Of a DNA stretch of 44,379 nt, positions 8,669 to 16,233 are shown piece after piece. Within the stretch, counting starts at the first letter, position 1; each line of letters opens with the position of its first letter. The notes below the pieces were generated by a model, which was not told the origin of the DNA, searched no databases, and was given only the letters and a program-made list of their open reading frames with translations. The position numbers and the translations under genes are program-made. The stretch is from NCBI RefSeq assembly GCF_003097615.1, contig NZ_QCZG01000031.1, positions 1-44,379 of the forward strand, given 5' to 3'. This DNA comes from Pueribacillus theae (GTDB taxonomy: Bacteria > Bacillota > Bacilli > Bacillales > UBA6769).

Positions 8669-8788
8669 TTACGAATTTACTTCTTCAAATCGAAGCTCAA
8701 TGCCTCCAATTTCTTTTAATCAACCGCCTTCTTTCCCCTTTAATTTATTAATTGGCTCTACGTTTAGCATGTTCCCAACAAGTTCTAC
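8669..8788 (-). pseudogene. Possible decayed coding remnant (unidentified)
   Basis: In the 206-bp gap between ligase and flavoprotein genes, one minus-strand frame reads 22 codons (VELVGNMLNVEPINK...), one TGA, then LKEIGGIELRFEEVNS and a TAA. The composition looks protein-like, but there is no recognisable start and I do not recognise the family. It may be the tail of a deleted gene. The remainder of the gap holds only the AAGGAG site of the next gene. Confidence 0.25.
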
Positions 8789-8798
8789 TCATCGTTTT

Positions 8799-10364
8799 TT
8801 ACTCGTTAACTTTTTCACCCGCTTGTTTTCGGAGTACTTGCTTTAAAACCTTTCCACTCGCATTTCGAGGCAATTCATCGATGAATTCGACAATTTTTGG
8901 CTTTTTATAAGAAGCCAAATGTTCCGTACAGTAGGAGATAACCTCTTGTTCGCTTAAAGATTGTTCTGGCTTTAAGACAATCATTGCTTTTACGCTTTCC
9001 CCCCAATCCGCGTCAGGAACTCCTATCACCGCACATTCCAAAATGCTTGGGTGTGTATATAGCACTTCTTCAATTTCAGCCGGATAAATATTCTCCCCGC
9101 CGCTGATAATCATATCCTTTTTACGATCAACGATGTAAATAAATCCTTCCTCATCATATGTAACGAGATCTCCGCTATGGAACCAGCCGCCTGAAAAAGC
9201 TTCCTCTGTCGCTTCAGGGTTATTGTAATATTCTTTCATTACGGTTGGGCCACGGTATACGATTTCTCCGACTTCGCCAACAGCCACATCATTCATCTTA
9301 TCGTCCACTACCCTGACTTCTAGATTAATAATTGGTTTTCCTACAGAGCTTGTTTTTCTTAATGCGTCTTCATGATTTAAAGAGGTTGCTGATGGGCTTG
9401 TCTCCGTTTGTCCAAACGCTTCATGATAAGAAGCGTTTTTAAACGTTTTCATAATCTTTTTCTTTAGTTCCAAAGGACAGATTGCTGCCCCTGCGGTACA
9501 TTCTGTCATTGACGTCAAATCATACTTTTCCAAATTGGGAACTTGAAGAAGGAAGTTCCACATTGCTGGAACCAACATCATCGAATTAATTTTTTCTTTT
9601 TCAATCGTTTCGAGAATGTGTTCCGGATTAAAATCCCTATGGATGACAGCTGTACCGTTAAGCAGACAGTTTTTAATGACGTTAGCCATTGCTGCCACAT
9701 GAAACATCGGAGGAACAATTAACTGTTTTGTGTATAATGGACTCCTTGTCTCCCACATTAGCAAAATACGATTAATGACTAAATTTTTATGTGTCAGAAC
9801 AGCACCTTTTGGCCGCCCAGTTGTACCGGACGTATATACAATCATGCCGGGGTCATTGTCACTAAGCTGTTCACATGGCTGATAAGCAACGTTTGTTTCA
9901 AAAATAGAATCATAATTTATGAAATTACTATTTTTCTCACGATTTCCTGCAACAACGATTGATTTAACTTTAGGTATTCGCTTCCGAATTGAAGAGATTG
10001 CATCGGTGTATTCCTTGTCGATAATTAACATTTTTGAGTCAGAATTGTTGATGATATACTCCATTTCAGCTGGTGCCAATCGAAAATTAATCGGCACACC
10101 TACCGCCCCTGATAGAGAAACGCCAAAAAAAACTTCAATAAAGTGAAGCCCATTTTTAAAAATGAATGCGACCTTATCATCGTGCTTGATCCCTTGGGAT
10201 TGAAGCCATCCAGCAATATGTGTCGCCCGGTCATCGATTTCCTGATAGGTTAATCTTTTGTCTTCAAAAATGAATGCTTCTTTATTTGGAGTTTTATGTG
10301 TTGCGCGCTTAAGCTGTTCTCCAATTAAAAGCTGTCTGGATAATAGCAGGGAAGATGTAGTCAT
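8799..10364 (-). CDS. Acyl-CoA synthetase (AMP-forming)
   Basis: ANL-superfamily ligase, 521 residues, making an acyl-CoA from a free acid with ATP via an acyl-adenylate. The P-loop-like YTSGTTGRPKGAVLTH lies near residue 180 and FGQTETSPSA near 320. The hinge/A8 block GWFHSGDLVTYDEEGFIYIVDRKKD is followed by SGGENIYPAEIEE, and the C-terminal PRNASGKVLK contains the catalytic lysine. ATG is preceded by GTGAGGT. It is about 120 bp downstream of the DctP receptor gene, with a 24-bp palindrome between. It is the first of five ANL ligases in the window; the acid specificity cannot be read from sequence. Confidence 0.92.
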   Translation of the reverse strand: MTTSSLLLSRQLLIGEQLKRATHKTPNKEAFIFEDKRLTYQEIDDRATHIAGWLQSQGIKHDDKVAFIFKNGLHFIEVFFGVSLSGAVGVPINFRLAPAEMEYIINNSDSKMLIIDKEYTDAISSIRKRIPKVKSIVVAGNREKNSNFINYDSIFETNVAYQPCEQLSDNDPGMIVYTSGTTGRPKGAVLTHKNLVINRILLMWETRSPLYTKQLIVPPMFHVAAMANVIKNCLLNGTAVIHRDFNPEHILETIEKEKINSMMLVPAMWNFLLQVPNLEKYDLTSMTECTAGAAICPLELKKKIMKTFKNASYHEAFGQTETSPSATSLNHEDALRKTSSVGKPIINLEVRVVDDKMNDVAVGEVGEIVYRGPTVMKEYYNNPEATEEAFSGGWFHSGDLVTYDEEGFIYIVDRKKDMIISGGENIYPAEIEEVLYTHPSILECAVIGVPDADWGESVKAMIVLKPEQSLSEQEVISYCTEHLASYKKPKIVEFIDELPRNASGKVLKQVLRKQAGEKVNE

Positions 10365-10385
10365 TTCAATACCTCACTTTATGTG

Positions 10386-10409
10386 AATTACCGCCAATTG
10401 GCGGTAATT
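10386..10409. promoter_or_regulatory. 24-bp perfect palindrome, operator-like
   Basis: Half-sites AATTACCGCC and GGCGGTAATT flank a central AATT, giving a perfect 24-bp palindrome 22 bp upstream of the ligase start codon. There is no downstream T-run on either strand, so it does not look like a terminator. It looks like a dimer-binding operator or an RNA processing hairpin. Confidence 0.6.
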
Positions 10410-10484
10410 ACTCATCTTACAATTATGCTTGCAATCAAATTCATTCCATCCTATTCGACTGTGCCGTTTTTTATATAAAGCAGC

Positions 10485-11603
10485 TTAGTTTTCTTCTAAC
10501 AATTTTCGGAAATCTTCTATCATCTTATCGCCTTCGTAGCCTCTTTCGTTGGCATCTTTGACCCAAGCATCCCACGCGGCTTCACCTGCTTCTTTAAAAT
10601 TTTCTAATTCTTTTTCAGGTAATTCAATAATTTCACCGCGGTCACTTAAAACTTCTTCCAATTTATCAAAAGCACCGGCAAGTTGGTCTGAATAAGACTT
10701 CACAAAAAGTTCTGTCAATGCAGGGTTTAATTCTTCATCAAACAGTTTTTGCAAATCATCTGGAAGTTTGTCATGGAATTCTTTGTTCATAACCGGAATT
10801 AACGTTGTAGTAGCTATATTGGCCTTCGTAATGTATGGAGCTGGTTCGTAAAATTTATAGCCATATGCCCCAACAGGCGAGTAAAACGTCGTTTCGATCG
10901 TTTTTTTCTGAAGCCCTTCATACGTATCATCTACTGTAATTGATACTGGAACACCGCCTAAAGCTTTTATAAGCTCTGTTTCACTTTTACTGCCTGCACG
11001 TATTTTTGCCTTTTTCATATCTGTAGCTGCTTTTACAGGCTTAGTCGAAAATATGTTGTAAGGGTCTGATGTAAACGCATCCATAGCAATAACGCCAGTT
11101 ATGCCTTCTTTAACAAATTTTTCGGCAAATTCCTTTAAGACAACGGCACCTTCTTCTGGACTTTCAACAGCAAAAGGGAGATTACCGATTGAGTACGGAA
11201 AAAATTCGGTGTCATAGGAATAAGCTGCCGCCAATAAGCCAACTTCATACAACCCGCCTTTTACATCTTGATACACAGATGGTGTTTTACCTAAAGTCGC
11301 TCCATGATAAATATTTACTTTTACTTGGCCATCTGTTTTTTCCTCCACCATTTCCTTCCAAGGCTCATAAACATTGGTTGCAATATGATGGGTAGAAGGT
11401 GCCCAGTTGTTTATATTTAACTCAAATACTTCACCGTCTTTAGACTGGCTTGACTCGTTTGACTGGTTTTCCGTTTCATTTTTTTCCGAGCCTGTACTGC
11501 TGCTCTCAGTTTTACCGCCACCACAGCCGACTAGGAGAATGCCAATTAATAAAAATAGGAATGTTGCAAATATTCTATTTGAAAAAGCTTTGTTATTCAT
11601 CAT
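10485..11603 (-). CDS. DctP-family TRAP substrate-binding lipoprotein
   Basis: Solute receptor of 372 residues. A lipoprotein signal (ILLVGC, Cys27) is followed by a Ser/Glu/Asn-rich linker and a DctP-type domain: NNWAPSTHHIATNVYEPWKEMVEEKTDGQV near 66-95 and the arginine-containing KIRAGSKSETELIKALGG near 205-222, corresponding to the conserved carboxylate-binding region. DctP receptors normally work with separate DctQ and DctM proteins, but neither is encoded beside it. The only permease in the window is the TAXI-type fusion at 2704-4626. ATG follows AGGGGGTTAACT. It lies downstream of the thiolase gene behind a hairpin and upstream of an acyl-CoA ligase, which suggests uptake of the acid that the ligase activates. 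Confidence 0.9.
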   Translation of the reverse strand: MMNNKAFSNRIFATFLFLLIGILLVGCGGGKTESSSTGSEKNETENQSNESSQSKDGEVFELNINNWAPSTHHIATNVYEPWKEMVEEKTDGQVKVNIYHGATLGKTPSVYQDVKGGLYEVGLLAAAYSYDTEFFPYSIGNLPFAVESPEEGAVVLKEFAEKFVKEGITGVIAMDAFTSDPYNIFSTKPVKAATDMKKAKIRAGSKSETELIKALGGVPVSITVDDTYEGLQKKTIETTFYSPVGAYGYKFYEPAPYITKANIATTTLIPVMNKEFHDKLPDDLQKLFDEELNPALTELFVKSYSDQLAGAFDKLEEVLSDRGEIIELPEKELENFKEAGEAAWDAWVKDANERGYEGDKMIEDFRKLLEEN

Positions 11604-11644
11604 AGTTAACCCCCTAAAAAAATATCGTTTGTTTTAAATCTGTC

Positions 11645-11668
11645 CTGGGTGGTGGATGAACCACCCAG
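11645..11668 (-). terminator. Intercistronic hairpin between thiolase-like and dctP genes
   Basis: A perfect 9-bp stem CTGGGTGGT/ACCACCCAG has a 6-base loop. No T-run follows on the minus strand, so it is more likely a partial terminator or an mRNA-stabilising/processing element than a full terminator. Confidence 0.5.
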
Positions 11669-11683
11669 CAACAACGGTTTAAA

Positions 11684-12868
11684 TTAATCGGATTTCTCTT
11701 TCCCCACGATGGACACAAATGAAACACACTGCCATGGGGTACCACCAAGGTTATGGGTTAAGCCGATTTTAGGATTGTCAAGCTGCCTCTGTCCTGCTCT
11801 TCCTTGAAACTGAAGATACATTTCATACAGCATCCGAAGCCCGCTTGCTCCAATTGGATGGCCGAAAGATTTCAAACCGCCGTCAGGATTGACTGGAAGC
11901 CTTCCTTCGAGCTCAAATGCGCCATCAAGGACGTCTTTCCAACCTTCGCCGCGCTCACTAAAGCCTAAGTCTTCGTAAATGACGAGTTCTGTAGGAGTGA
12001 AGCAATCGTGCACTTCCGCCATATCAATTTCTTCCCGCGGGTTTGTGATCCCGGCTTCCTTATAAGCCGCAGTAGACGATGCGACGTTTTCCTGGATCGA
12101 AGTGAAATCAAAATCTTGCCTTATTCTTCCGTCGCCTGGGCCTGCGGCAATCGAAAGCGCTTTGACGTACATTGGGTCTTTGCGATATTTATGCGCATCC
12201 TCTGAACGGACGATAATTGCCGCGGCAGCGCCGTCTGCAACGCCGGAACAGTCCATGATACCTAGTGGGGCAGCAACCATTGGCGACTTTTTGATTTGCT
12301 CGATTGGTACTTCGTTCCGGAATTGGGCTTTCGGGTTTAAGGATCCGTTATAATGATTTTTCCAAGCGATTCTTGATAATACTCCTTTCCCTTGCTCAGG
12401 ATCCAAACCATACTTTTTAAAATATGCGGGCGCAAGAAATGAAAAGCTTGCCGGCGCAGTGATGTTTGGAGCGGTACCGTCTGAAGGTGGTTGAGGCCTT
12501 GTCAATCCGCTATAACCGGAATCCTTTAGCTTTTCTACTCCAATCGCAAGCACGATATCATAAACGCCTGAAGCAACAGCGTAGCACGCGTTACGGAAAG
12601 CTTCTGAGCCAGTTGCGCATAGGTTCTCGACTCTCGTAACCGGAATATATTGTGTTTTTAGAGGGCCGGCCAAAGTGAAGCCAGCATAACCTGATGCCAT
12701 CGTACCAAGCCATGCTGCTTCAATATCAGTTGGCTCAATTCCCGCATCTTCAAACGCGTCATAGGCCGCATCAACGAGGAGGTCATCCACACTTTTATCC
12801 CAGTGTTCGGCAAATCTTGTACACCCCATCCCGATAACAGCGACTCGATCTCGAATTCCTTTACTCAT
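11684..12868 (-). CDS. Thiolase-superfamily enzyme (SCP-x / Ltp-like)
   Basis: 394 residues. The N-terminal nucleophile is present as Cys84 in ENLCATGSEA, with His287 in EVHDCF and the SFGHPIGASG loop at 334-343. The usual C-terminal CxGGG cysteine is replaced by THNLGGTPW (371-379), as in SCP-x/Ltp2-like members. These act in side-chain beta-oxidation or retro-aldol cleavage, or serve as acyltransferases in PhlACB-like complexes. The start is ATG at 12868, because AAAGGAG lies just upstream; a longer frame to 12937 has no ribosome-binding site and would overlap the preceding gene. It follows the HMGCS-like/DUF35 gene by 16 bp, suggesting the two form a complex. Confidence 0.88.
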   Translation of the reverse strand: MSKGIRDRVAVIGMGCTRFAEHWDKSVDDLLVDAAYDAFEDAGIEPTDIEAAWLGTMASGYAGFTLAGPLKTQYIPVTRVENLCATGSEAFRNACYAVASGVYDIVLAIGVEKLKDSGYSGLTRPQPPSDGTAPNITAPASFSFLAPAYFKKYGLDPEQGKGVLSRIAWKNHYNGSLNPKAQFRNEVPIEQIKKSPMVAAPLGIMDCSGVADGAAAAIIVRSEDAHKYRKDPMYVKALSIAAGPGDGRIRQDFDFTSIQENVASSTAAYKEAGITNPREEIDMAEVHDCFTPTELVIYEDLGFSERGEGWKDVLDGAFELEGRLPVNPDGGLKSFGHPIGASGLRMLYEMYLQFQGRAGQRQLDNPKIGLTHNLGGTPWQCVSFVSIVGKEKSD

Positions 12869-12884
12869 TTCGTTTCCACTCCTT

Positions 12885-14285
12885 TCACCTTTTCGGTCTT
12901 GCTTTCCAGAAGTAATTATGGATTCCGCCTGCTTCAAACAGCTTGCGGAAGGTTAATTCAACTTCCATGCCAATCTCTATTTCTTTCGGGTTGCAGTCGG
13001 TAACCTCACACATAATCCGCCCGCCGCCTTCAAAGTCGATGACAGCGATAAGTGCAGGAGGCGCGGGAGTTGGTGCAAGAAAGTCAAGTGTATAGGTCGC
13101 AATTTTTGCCGTGCGCCCAACGAATCTGTAATCTTCCATTTGATCTTTTGTTTGGCATTCTGCGCAGACGCGCTGTTTGGGAAATTGCGGTGTTCCACAC
13201 GCTTGGCATTTCGAGCCGTAAAATCCGAGATTTTGATCGTAATTGCGGTACATTGCTGGCGCCGATGGTCGATCAGTCGCAGGCCTTCTTGGCGGTTCGG
13301 TTTCGAGAAGCCCTTTCCGCTTAAGATAGCTGCTGTATGGGAGTTCATTATCCTTAATATCAAGGTAACCTTTGATGCCTCTTCGTTCAGACAGTTTCGA
13401 TATGCTATCTGTCACTTCAAAAAGCATAAGGTCCGTCCCTTCCGCGTAGGAAACAAGCAAAATCTTATCTCCTGGCTTTGCTTCTTCCAGTGCAGAAACA
13501 AGCACCATTCCGGGATGGGCACTCCCCGCTTGCCCAATTTGGTCAAATAATGGATTTTGAATTTGATCCTTATTCAAACCTAATTGTTGCGCCACCTTTT
13601 GATAACCTCTTGTGCCTGGTACGGAAATGGCTGCTTTTGAAAGATTAGCGATTTCAATATTGTTCTTCTGCAGCAACTCAGCTACCAATTTATTGATGCT
13701 TGACAAAAAAACGGTTGAAACAAATCTCTCTTCCCAGTTGTGAACAAAAGAATCGCCTTCATTTCGCCATTCTCCTACAATTTCTTCTTGCATACTGACA
13801 GAATCTATGAGCTTAGCGATGATATCTTCTCCATCGCCTACTAAAAATGAGACGGCGCCATCTCCAAATAATTGTTCATTTGAACCGCTCGGCCCACCTA
13901 TTTGCGAATCGGATGCAACAACGAGTGTCGTGCCATTTTGGTTTAGTGCCGATAATAAAGAAGAAGAACCTGCTCGAAGAGAATGTGCTGCTTCAATTCC
14001 CCGTACATTTTCTTGAAGATCGAGCGCCTTTGTAATGGTTGAAATGGATGATTTTTCAACGTAAGGCCCGCTTGTTGTAGCAAAATAGACCGAATCAACT
14101 TTCTTTTCATCCAATCCATCCAAACAGTCAAACGCTGCTTCAACACTCATTGACACCGTGTCTTCATCAAAGTTAGCGACTGCTTTTTCTCCTGCAAAAG
14201 TTGACGTACCAAAGAATTCTTTAATCTTTTTTCGTTGAAGACGGTTATATGGTATGTAAGCACCATAAGATAGAATTCCTCGCAT
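12885..14285 (-). CDS. HMG-CoA synthase-like protein fused to a DUF35 zinc-ribbon/OB domain
   Basis: 466 residues. The N-terminal 330 form a thiolase-fold domain resembling archaeal HMG-CoA synthase (GILSYGAYIPYNRL, EKAVANFDEDTVSMSVEAA, FGDGAVSFLVG). The C-terminal ~110 residues are a DUF35 unit with a zinc ribbon (Cys360, Cys363, Cys374, Cys377) and an OB fold. At the position where archaeal HMGCS has its nucleophile (ACKAG), this protein reads SLRAG (102-106), so the catalytic cysteine appears to be missing. In archaea, thiolase, HMGCS and DUF35 proteins form a complex with a shared CoA site, and PhlA/PhlC/PhlB are analogous. Here the first and last are fused and the thiolase-like gene is next door. 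ATG follows GGGAGGG. Confidence 0.85.
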   Translation of the reverse strand: MRGILSYGAYIPYNRLQRKKIKEFFGTSTFAGEKAVANFDEDTVSMSVEAAFDCLDGLDEKKVDSVYFATTSGPYVEKSSISTITKALDLQENVRGIEAAHSLRAGSSSLLSALNQNGTTLVVASDSQIGGPSGSNEQLFGDGAVSFLVGDGEDIIAKLIDSVSMQEEIVGEWRNEGDSFVHNWEERFVSTVFLSSINKLVAELLQKNNIEIANLSKAAISVPGTRGYQKVAQQLGLNKDQIQNPLFDQIGQAGSAHPGMVLVSALEEAKPGDKILLVSYAEGTDLMLFEVTDSISKLSERRGIKGYLDIKDNELPYSSYLKRKGLLETEPPRRPATDRPSAPAMYRNYDQNLGFYGSKCQACGTPQFPKQRVCAECQTKDQMEDYRFVGRTAKIATYTLDFLAPTPAPPALIAVIDFEGGGRIMCEVTDCNPKEIEIGMEVELTFRKLFEAGGIHNYFWKARPKR

Positions 14286-14312
14286 GCTTTTCCCTCCCTA
14301 TTTTTCTTATCG

Positions 14313-14723
14313 TTAATCATTTTTTGAAGGGAGCACCCCTTCAAATATCCCTGCCAATTTGACTTCCCCTTCACTGTTCATTGCCAAAACTTCACCAACA
14401 ATTATGTTGTTTTCTTTTTTCTCCAGCACTTTCCCAGTTATTTCGATTGATTCCCCAGGCTTGGTCATTTTCTTAAAGCGCACTTGGAATTTTTTAACGT
14501 TTTTCCGTGGAATCCATGTTGTCACGCCTTGGGCTGCCATTCCCATAATAAGCATGCCGTGCGCAATGATTCCTGTACCAGCTTGTTCACCCACTTCCTC
14601 TACTGTATGAAGAGGATTAAAGTCCCCTGAAGCTCCTGCATATTTCACAAGCTGAACTCTCGTAATCTCATCTTTTTGCAGCGTTGGAAAACTGTCACCT
14701 ACATTGATCTCTTCATAATACAT
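14313..14723 (-). CDS. MaoC-like (R)-specific enoyl-CoA hydratase subunit
   Basis: 136-residue hot-dog protein. The hydratase-2 motif is present: AGASGDFNPLH (about 29-39) carries the Asp and His catalytic pair, with GTGIIAHGMLIMGM after it. It hydrates trans-2-enoyl-CoA to (3R)-hydroxyacyl-CoA. ATG follows AAAGGAGG. It is 24 bp downstream of a second hot-dog gene of the N-terminal MaoC dehydratase type. Such pairs form heterodimeric hydratases (ChsH1/ChsH2- or HadAB-like), so the catalytic half is probably this subunit. Confidence 0.88.
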   Translation of the reverse strand: MYYEEINVGDSFPTLQKDEITRVQLVKYAGASGDFNPLHTVEEVGEQAGTGIIAHGMLIMGMAAQGVTTWIPRKNVKKFQVRFKKMTKPGESIEITGKVLEKKENNIIVGEVLAMNSEGEVKLAGIFEGVLPSKND

Positions 14724-14747
14724 ACTTGCTTGCCTCCTTTTTTAAAA

Positions 14748-15200
14748 TTAATGGCGATGGACGGTTACATTTCTTGAAATGGCAACTAAGTCGCCATGTT
14801 GGTTTTTATATTGGTTTTCTGTTGTGATTAAATCCATCCCACCGGATGAGCCCTTTTTAATGTCGACGTTTATCACTTTTGAAGAGACGGTCAGTACATC
14901 CCCTGCATAAATATCTTCTAAGTATTCAAAATGCTGTTCTCCGTGTAAAATTTTTACGGGATTCAATTTGAGCTTTTCCATTTTCTCTTGGAATGAATAA
15001 CCGCCCCATAGATCAATAACTTGCAGGAAGGTTAAAGGGATTGGAATCCCTTGAAACCCTTCTTTTTTCGCTGCCTCCATATCGAAATAAATAGGATTGT
15101 CGTCCCCAATCGCTTGAACAAATTCTCTTATTTTCCCTTTTTCAATTTCAAAGCAATACGGCTCGAATTCAAGCCCGACTAGATCGTTAACATTTGACAC
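14748..15200 (-). CDS. MaoC N-terminal-type (FAS1-like) dehydratase subunit
   Basis: 150-residue hot-dog protein matching the MaoC_dehydrat_N type: FEIEKGKIREFVQAIGDDNPIYFD at about 19-42, HGEQHFEYLEDIYAGDVLTV near 85-104 and ISRNVTVHRH at the C-terminus. It lacks the D-x-N-P-x-H catalytic set in the position used by its neighbour, so it is likely the substrate-binding partner in a heteromeric hydratase. The start is GTG (15200-15198) with GAGGTG upstream. The 91-bp gap before it shows nothing recognisable. Confidence 0.85.
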   Translation of the reverse strand: MSNVNDLVGLEFEPYCFEIEKGKIREFVQAIGDDNPIYFDMEAAKKEGFQGIPIPLTFLQVIDLWGGYSFQEKMEKLKLNPVKILHGEQHFEYLEDIYAGDVLTVSSKVINVDIKKGSSGGMDLITTENQYKNQHGDLVAISRNVTVHRH

Positions 15201-15291
15201 TTTCTCTCACCTCTTTAAAATTTTTATGAGTTATGCCGACACAGCTTAAGATGTTCAACTAAAAGCATCTACGAAATTTTCTGATTATCTA

Positions 15292-16203
15292 TTAGACTAG
15301 TGGATCATACGGGAATACATCGGCACTTACTTCAAGCGGTGTAAAGCTGGATTTTAATGCCCCTTTGATTTGGCCGATGCTTTCGACTGTCCAGCCTTCG
15401 GAATTGTAGGCGGAACGAACTGGACGCGGTTGAGAAAATACCATAATTTCTTTTCCTCTTACACCAAAAATTTGCCCTGTTACATCTAGTGCATCATCTG
15501 TTGCTAGATAAGCAACGATTGGCGCGATATGGGCCGGTGACATTTGTTTAATCTTTTCAACCCTTGCTTCTTCACTTTCAGATTCTGTCGGAATCGTGCC
15601 AATCAATCTGCTCCAGGCAAATGGCGCAATCGCATTGGCTGTGACGTTGTAGCGTGCCATATCCAAAGCAGTGCTGTTTGTCAGCCCCCAAATGCCCATT
15701 TTTGCTGCCGCATAGTTCGCTTGGCCAATGTTTCCGATTAATCCTGATGTAGAAGTAAAGTTAATGAATCTTCCGCTTTTTTGTTCTTTAAAATGAGGAG
15801 CAGCGGCTCTTGTCATGTTGTATGAACCTTTTAAGTGAACGGCGATAACGAGATCCCACTCTTCCTCACTCATTTTAAACACCATACGGTCTCTTAAAAT
15901 TCCAGCATTGTTGACGACAATATCAATCTTGCCAAAGCTATCAATGGCTTGCTTAACCATTTTTTCAGCATTTTCAAATTCAGCGACAGAGTCGTAATTC
16001 GCAACGGCCTCTCCGCCAGCTTCCTTAATCTCATTGACAACTTCATCTGCAACTTTTGCATCGCTTCCTTCTCCTGCTCCCGTGCCACCCAAGTCATTAA
16101 CGACAACTTTTGCCCCTTCTTTTGCCATTAGGAGCGCGATTTCACGGCCAATCCCGCGGCCGGATCCTGTGACGATTGCCACTTTTCCTTCTAAACTTTT
16201 CAT
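15292..16203 (-). CDS. SDR-family (3R)-hydroxyacyl-CoA dehydrogenase-like protein
   Basis: 303-residue short-chain dehydrogenase resembling the dehydrogenase domain of peroxisomal multifunctional enzyme 2. Features: TGSGRGIG cofactor motif (12-19), NNAG (98-101), catalytic Ser151, Tyr164 and Lys168 in ANYAAAK, and a long C-terminal tail beyond the Rossmann core. Coupled with the MaoC pair it gives a beta-oxidation branch running through (3R)-hydroxyacyl-CoA. I place the start at ATG 16203, which has AAAGG eight bases upstream, rather than at the TTG three codons earlier. Confidence 0.9.
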   Translation of the reverse strand: MKSLEGKVAIVTGSGRGIGREIALLMAKEGAKVVVNDLGGTGAGEGSDAKVADEVVNEIKEAGGEAVANYDSVAEFENAEKMVKQAIDSFGKIDIVVNNAGILRDRMVFKMSEEEWDLVIAVHLKGSYNMTRAAAPHFKEQKSGRFINFTSTSGLIGNIGQANYAAAKMGIWGLTNSTALDMARYNVTANAIAPFAWSRLIGTIPTESESEEARVEKIKQMSPAHIAPIVAYLATDDALDVTGQIFGVRGKEIMVFSQPRPVRSAYNSEGWTVESIGQIKGALKSSFTPLEVSADVFPYDPLV

Positions 16204-16233
16204 TTTCAACAACCTTTCGTTTTTTATATTAAT

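Noticed and set aside
8690-8710. TGGAGG-N5-AGCTT as a second sigma-54 promoter
   Set aside because: The GC doublet is one base off the required spacing.
12869-12937. Upstream extension of the thiolase-like frame overlapping the preceding gene
   Set aside because: The internal ATG at 12868 has a strong AAAGGAG site and fits family N-termini; the extension encodes out-of-frame sequence of the DUF35 fusion.
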